DNA of 64,000 bases from the NCBI GenBank assembly GCA_030762175.1, contig CM060846.1:241833512-241897511 (forward strand), given 5' to 3'. Shown here one piece after another: positions 59,065-64,000 of this stretch. Source of the DNA: Metallyticus violacea. Lineage: Eukaryota; Arthropoda; Insecta; Mantodea; Metallyticidae. The notes below the pieces were generated by a model, which saw only the letters and a program-made list of their open reading frames with translations, searched no databases and was not told where the DNA came from. The number at the start of each line of letters is the position of its first letter. Position 1 is the first letter of the stretch. A program made the translations under genes and the position numbers.

Positions 59065-59139
59065 TAAATTTAAACATGCAAGCAAAGCCAATAAGAGTGT
59101 GTGATTTGACTCAGTCATACAATCATCTTAACCTATATC

Positions 59140-59430
59140 TAGTTCAGGATTAACTGAAATGTGTACCTAATGTTCAAATCTTATACCTGTAGACCCACAA
59201 ACTTCAATCACTTCTTGCACTTGTTTGATCAACTCTATTTTGATCATTAACACTACTTATAATGCTAACTCTACCACTGTTCTGTTTCTGACTAGCTCAA
59301 TGAAAAAAAAATGCAGAGTTGCCTGGTTGCTTCATTTAAGTTTTTTACTAGACTTTAATTTTGACATTCTCCGAACCAAACATGAAACATTTCACAATAT
59401 CTGCATTCTAATACATACATAAAGATCTGA
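59140..59430. other. No recognisable feature
   Basis: Spacer between PLE-4 and LINE-2 copy 3; nothing recognised. Confidence 0.4.
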
Positions 59431-59439
59431 ACTAGATCT

Positions 59440-62400
59440 ACATGTTGTTGTTGCATACCAGCATTTTCTAACTAAGTAACAGAGTTGCTGATGGCAGGCA
59501 GGAGGTGATGGACATGTTTAAGAGAGCTCCTCGGGAAAGAGAAAATGGGCATGAACTTAGAGACATATCAATCAGAATTTGGGTTATTAAACAATATAAT
59601 TACCCTACCGGGTAGAAAACAGAATGATGGCTTATCTATTTTAATATGGTATGGATTAGTTTTGGCAATACTGTAGGTGAGAGCAGGAAGTCGGAAATGA
59701 ACCAGATTTTGGGCATGCTTAAAACCATCACAGAAGATCTAAATAATTTAAAACTGATGGATGGACAACAAAATTAGTAATAGAATGGGATAGGAGTCAA
59801 GGAAACAATGGTAAATTTGAAAGGACAACTACAAGCAGAAATAACAGAATGCAAAAGAAGGATGACTGATTTAGAAAGAGCTGAAAATAAGAAGAGGAAA
59901 ATAAACATTATCATATTTGGAGTTGAAGAATTGAAGAGACAAATGGACATGACAACTTGGTAGGAGAAATTCTGTCAAAAAAGTTGGGCCTACAACTAGT
60001 GGGCTGGGAAATCTTGGACATGTTTAGAATCCGAAGAATGAGCTCAAAGCCAAGACCAGTGATAGTGATACTTGCCACTGTGAAATTTAAATGGACAATT
60101 TTAGCTTATGCAAAAATTGGAAAAGATCCCATATATATTGAAAATTACTATGGAAAAGAAGATGGAGAATGAATAGAGGTTCTTCTAAGGGAAATGAAAA
60201 AAGCCAGGTCAGAGTGGAAGCACGCATATGTGAGTGGACTTGATTTATGGATATATGGTAGAAAGCAGGAAATTAGCAAGTGGAAGGTAGGGCAGAAATC
60301 TGACATGCAGAGTTAAAATCAGCATCACGGGCATTGGTAAGAAGTGAACTGTAGTAGAAGCAGAAAGAAGAGATGGCAACAGCACAAGAGAAGCAGAAGG
60401 AGGAACTATGCAGATGGCATCACCAACCTGGCATATGTCACCTGAAGGGTTGGTTGATAGACAAACGTAGGAAGACCTTGAGAACAGCTGCTGCATTGGA
60501 TATGAGGAGGAAAACTGGTCTAAGTACTGTCTCTTCTCAGAATGGATGTATAATGGAAGTGAGAGAGGAACAAGGCATGAACAGAAGGACCAGGAGTAGA
60601 GCTAAGTTGCATGATTTTAGATTTGAGATCCCTATAGGGAGAGTTGGTGATCATATGCTGGAACGTTGAAGGTTTGTTTAGAAAAGTGTCAAATGAGGAA
60701 ATAATACAGCTAGTTATGATGTGTGACATGTTGGCGATAGTGGAATCACAGTTAGAAAGAGATATAACAGTTCAGCTCAGAGGCTTTAAGTTCTATAGTA
60801 AAACTGGTGCTAAGAGGAAAGATAAACGGCAACATTCGGGAGGAATTGGTGTGTTTGTAAGACAAAGTTTTGCTAGTGAAAGTGTTTTACTTAGGGACTA
60901 ATTCAGTGCTATGGTGTGAAATAAGTCAAATATGTGGAACTGAAGAAGTGTGTTTAGCAACAGTACCTAACCCACCAAATACTTCTGATTTTTATAACCC
61001 TACTTTGTTCTACAACTTAGGAAAGATAATGGAGGTTCTGCAAAACAAATATGGGTATAGAAATTTTATTATAACAAGTGATTTTAATGCAAGAATAGGA
61101 ACGGGTTTGATACATTTTGTTGATTTAGAAAAAGATGTTGTGAAAGAAGATCGGTTGGAACGGGCTAGTAAAGATAAAATCTATAATAATGAAGGAAATA
61201 AGTTATTGGATTTTAATGAAGAATATAATTTGGTAATTTGTAATGGTGCTAGAGGAAAAGATTCTAGGGGTGAGTTTACGTTTGCAAATAATAATGGTCA
61301 AAGTGTTGTTGATTGTATGCTACTTACACTAGAGATAGATGAGTATTAGACAGATTTTGAGGTTATGGATTTATTATCTACAAGCAGTCATTTTCCATTA
61401 AAAGTGAAATTTCAAAATCAGTTTAGGAAAGTGGGACAAGTTAAGAAATATGGGCATAAAATAGAGAGATATTAATGGAATAATGAGAGGGGCACCAGGC
61501 TTCATAAGAGAGTTAGGAATTAATTTTAGATCATTTAAGTTTAAATCAGAAGTTCTAATGAAGGACGGGAAAAAAGGGAAATATTGGAGTCCTTAGACAG
61601 ATTGCTTAAACAAACAGGGGATAAGATGAAAGTGAGAGAAATGGGTAACAAGATACAGAAGGGTTGGTATGATAATGAATGTAGGATTGGTAAAAGGAGA
61701 GTTGAAAGAGAGAAAATGGAGACAAACAGGGAAACAGCCAGAAAGAGAGAACTTTATGATTAAAAGGCTGGGATATAATCCCTCATGGAGGCAAAAAAGA
61801 AAGAATGGGGACAGAATATTGGTAAGAAAATACAGGAGGTAGCAAGGATAAATGAAAATAAAACAATGTGGATGATAGTTAAGGGATTATATAAAAAGAG
61901 AGTGAGAATAATATCGATGTGGAGGAATGGTGTTTATACCTTAAACCTTTTAGGGATTGGGCAGATTTTTCATTTGGGGGGTGGAGAGTGAAAAATACAT
62001 TAAGTGTAGATTATTTAGATAGACGGTTTGACATCTACAAAATAAAGGAACAAATAAAAATAATAAAAAGAAATGAAGCTTACGCGATTGATGGGATTCC
62101 AGGGGATTCTGGAGGGCAGGGGGACAGGATGAAAATAAGAGGTATGTTATTGGCACAGATATTTAATTCAATATATGAAGAGACTACAGTGCCTAAAGGC
62201 TGGAGAACAACGATTGTAGTTTCCATATTTAAAGGAAAAAATGATATAAGCAAACCAGTTAATTATAGAGGAATTGGTCCATTACTGGTCTTAGGTAAGC
62301 TGTATATGAGCATTTTGGCAGAAAGGCTTCAAAATTGGACAGAAAAAGAAAATAAGTTATCCGAGTTTCAAGCAGGTTTCAGGATAAATAAGAGAACACT

Positions 62401-63890
62401 GGATAATGTCTTTATTATAAATATAATGGTAGAGAAATATCTAGGCCAAAAAAGAGGGAGACTATACATACTGTTTGTTGATTTCAAAAAGGCATTTGAT
62501 ACAATTAATTGCAAGGCATTATTGTCAAAATTGAATGGGATAGTAGCTAGTGATAAGTTTGTAAAGGTATTGAAAATTTTATATTAAGAAAATGAGTACT
62601 GTATAAGGATTTCTCAGGATATGGTGACTCCAAGAAATTTGAATACAATAGGTCTAAGACCAGGATGCAAGTTAAGCCCCATACTGTTTAACCTATTTAT
62701 TAATGATATCTTAGAAGAGATTAGTAAGTTAATATCCACATGCCCACAATTGCAAATGTCGAGATTCCGGGATATATGTAGATGACTTGGTAGTGGGGTC
62801 AATTACCAATATTGAAGCAATCTCTAAATTCTCTAAGAAGTGGGGATTAAGAATAAACACTCAAAAATAAACAATCATGGTATTTAAGAATGGAAGTTAT
62901 GCAATAATGAGAAATGCTATTGGAAAGGGGCAGAAATTGAGGTGATCAACAAGTTTGACTATTTGGGTATCAGACTTAGTGAGAATGGAGGGTGGAGTGA
63001 ACAAAAAAGAAAGGTTCTAGTAAAGGGTTAGCTTTGAAAGCTATTACTGCCTGTAGGCATAAAGCACCAGAAATGCACATAAAATGGTTGGAGAAAATAT
63101 ATACGGTAGTGGTTGAGGCCAAAATGATATTTGGGGTAGAAATATGGGGTAGCGATGAGGAGTTGGGTAAATGTAGATTTGATTCACAGGAATTTCTGCA
63201 AACAAATTATGGGCCTACCAAAAAGGTCACCAAATGAGGTTGCACAAGCTGAATTAGGCAGAATAAGAGGTAAAGGAAACATAATGACAAGAAATTTGGT
63301 TTAGGATTAAGAATCTAAAAGAGAATTGTATTTTGAAACATTGTCTGGTGACACAAGAAAAGGTGAGGGAAGGAATTACTTGGGTCAGAAGAATCAATGA
63401 GATTATGGGAAAAATAGGCTTGGGTATGGTGTTGCATGATAGAGAAAGTAAAGAAAGAGGTTTTTGGAAAGAAATTAAACAAAGAATTAGTGATATGGAA
63501 AGTCAGGAAATATTATGTAATTTTAGTAGTAAAAAGTCGCTGAGGGTTTATAGGAAGCTAAAGGAAATATGGGGCAGAGAGAATTATGTACATGAAGCTG
63601 ACAGGCGAATGAAGGAGGGAATTGCATGGGGGGATAGGGGTAGTGAATTTGAAAGGAATAAGAGGAGGTTTAAATATAGAGGAATGTTCAATGTGTGGAA
63701 TGCAAGATAGTTATTGGCGTTCAATTTTGGAATGTAGAGAAACCCAAGGAAATGAGAGCAAAACTTAGGATCCAGAAGTGGGCTAGCTTACCAATTCAGA
63801 TAAGGGGAAACAAGTTGGTAATATAAGAACAAGGCAGAAAATCTTGGAGTTTGGGAATTGCTTAGGTAAAGTTAAAAGAAAATAAGTAAA
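59440..63890 (+). mobile_element. LINE-2 copy 3, nearly full length, decayed
   Basis: Plus strand in order: an ORF1-like coiled-coil (LQAEITECKRRMTDLERAEN, 59830-59890; KINIIIFGVEELKR near 59900-59940); an apurinic-type endonuclease (60870-61349: TVPNPPNTSDFYNP, FIITSDFNARIG at about 61070-61100, SVVDCMLL, then a shifted SSHFPLKVKF near 61383-61410); a linker; reverse transcriptase (61919-62587: AYAIDGIPGDSGG, WRTTIVVSIFKGKNDISK, VLGKLYMSILAERLQNW, LSEFQAGFRINKRTLDN, YILFVDFKKAFDTIN; then LRPGCKLSPILFNLFINDI at 62650-62708 and YVDDLVVGS near 62775-62800); a thumb; a long C-terminal domain (63333-63710: VRRINEIMGKIGLGMV, GFWKEIKQRISDMESQEI) ending in a shifted CSMCGMQDSYWRSILEC zinc motif (63690-63740). 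In the endonuclease, GDFNAR reads SDFNAR. Several shifts and stops. Confidence 0.85.
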
Positions 63891-63894
63891 AAAA

Positions 63895-64000
63895 AAAGTG
63901 AGGAATCAATTAGGGTAGAAACATGATTTAAGTTGGTTTTTGACTGAGTTAATTTTATATGTAAGTTGCCTGATAGTTGAAACCACATGGTTGAAACTGT
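63895..64000. other. Short flank at window end
   Basis: Sequence after the LINE-2 tail; an A run at 63889-63897 may be its poly(A). Nothing else recognised. Confidence 0.4.

Larger units (their letters stand above)
57610..59131 (+). mobile_element. PLE-4, Penelope-like element with inverted flanks
   Basis: Seen on the plus strand: the reverse-transcriptase palm region (FISRFETHINSAFPHIF, then WYRYADEIFAIV, about 58022-58105; the YxDD box reads YADE), a decayed thumb and linker, a GIY-YIG remnant (AGIYQIVQNAKKSILRN, 58682-58730, then RLKYHIRNIKYK), SAVPSHFWTEHHSE (58790-58835) and a tail (EAKFFKLVYEPTELATWEK, 58838-58895). Left arm 57610-57755 is an inverted copy of the right end 58995-59131. 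A TAA microsatellite lies between the left arm and the reverse transcriptase. The 5' reverse-transcriptase part is missing and the frame is broken. Confidence 0.82.

Noticed and set aside
1..64000. CRISPR arrays, operons, ribosome-binding sites, bacterial or phage genes
   Set aside because: No spaced direct repeats, no compact gene clusters; splice signals and element types are eukaryotic.
1..64000. LTR retrotransposon or endogenous virus
   Set aside because: I found no gag, protease, integrase or paired direct LTRs. Retroelement signals fit non-LTR LINEs, PLEs and SINEs only.

Overview
The window looks like nuclear DNA of an arthropod with a large, AT-rich, repeat-dense genome. The evidence is the absence of compact genes and operons, GT-AG exons far apart, many trinucleotide microsatellites, and dense decayed arthropod-type mobile elements: Tc1/mariner transposases, hAT transposons, Penelope-like elements, two non-LTR retrotransposon families and two tRNA-derived SINE families. 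The species cannot be fixed from the sequence alone.

The only host coding sequence I can support is two internal plus-strand exons, 11308-11742 and 50898-51081. Their splice phases agree (0/0), and the second exon runs into the first cysteines of a probable C2H2 zinc finger, which is split by the next intron. They are separated by about 39 kb. If they are neighbours in one transcript, nearly the whole window is one intron and everything between them is intronic repeat sediment.

Layout: 1-2.9 kb holds a Penelope-like element (PLE-1) with inverted flanking copies. At 4.5-5.9 kb is the 3' part of an antisense LINE (LINE-2). From 6-10.6 kb there are several decayed DDE transposases. At 11.3-11.7 kb is host exon A. 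PLE-2 lies at 13.4-14 kb. A mariner copy with inverted ends lies at 14.4-15.5 kb, followed by a microsatellite-rich segment at 16.2-17.2 kb and another antisense DDE remnant at 17.3-18.5 kb. A hAT element with readable ends spans 19.1-21.6 kb. PLE-3, in large inverted-repeat arms, spans 22.4-23.5 kb. An unexplained GC-richer segment lies at 24.8-25.7 kb. A second copy of the 14.4 kb mariner lies inverted at 27.5-28.5 kb. From 29.3 to 35.7 kb there is a nest: an antisense mariner split by a chimeric SINE and abutted by a long Jockey-like LINE (LINE-1), then a SINE. From 35.7-40 kb lie a LINE ORF1-like coiled coil, a hAT fragment, two SINEs and a DUF7869-like fragment. A mariner (41.4-42.5 kb), a LINE-2 copy (42.6-44.8 kb) and a PLE tail carrying an intact hammerhead ribozyme core (44.45-44.49 kb) follow. 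From 45.6-50.4 kb there are further transposase remnants and a SINE. Host exon B is at 50.9 kb. The rest holds SINE and LINE-1 pieces, an antisense hAT, PLE-4 with inverted flanks, and the longest LINE-2 copy (59.4-63.9 kb).

All mobile elements appear inactive: every one is interrupted by stops or frameshifts. The points most worth a second look are the hammerhead-ribozyme motifs in the five PLE copies (one with an intact core and a pairing stem I), the inverted terminal repeats around three of them, and a SINE that is a recombinant of the two SINE families present.
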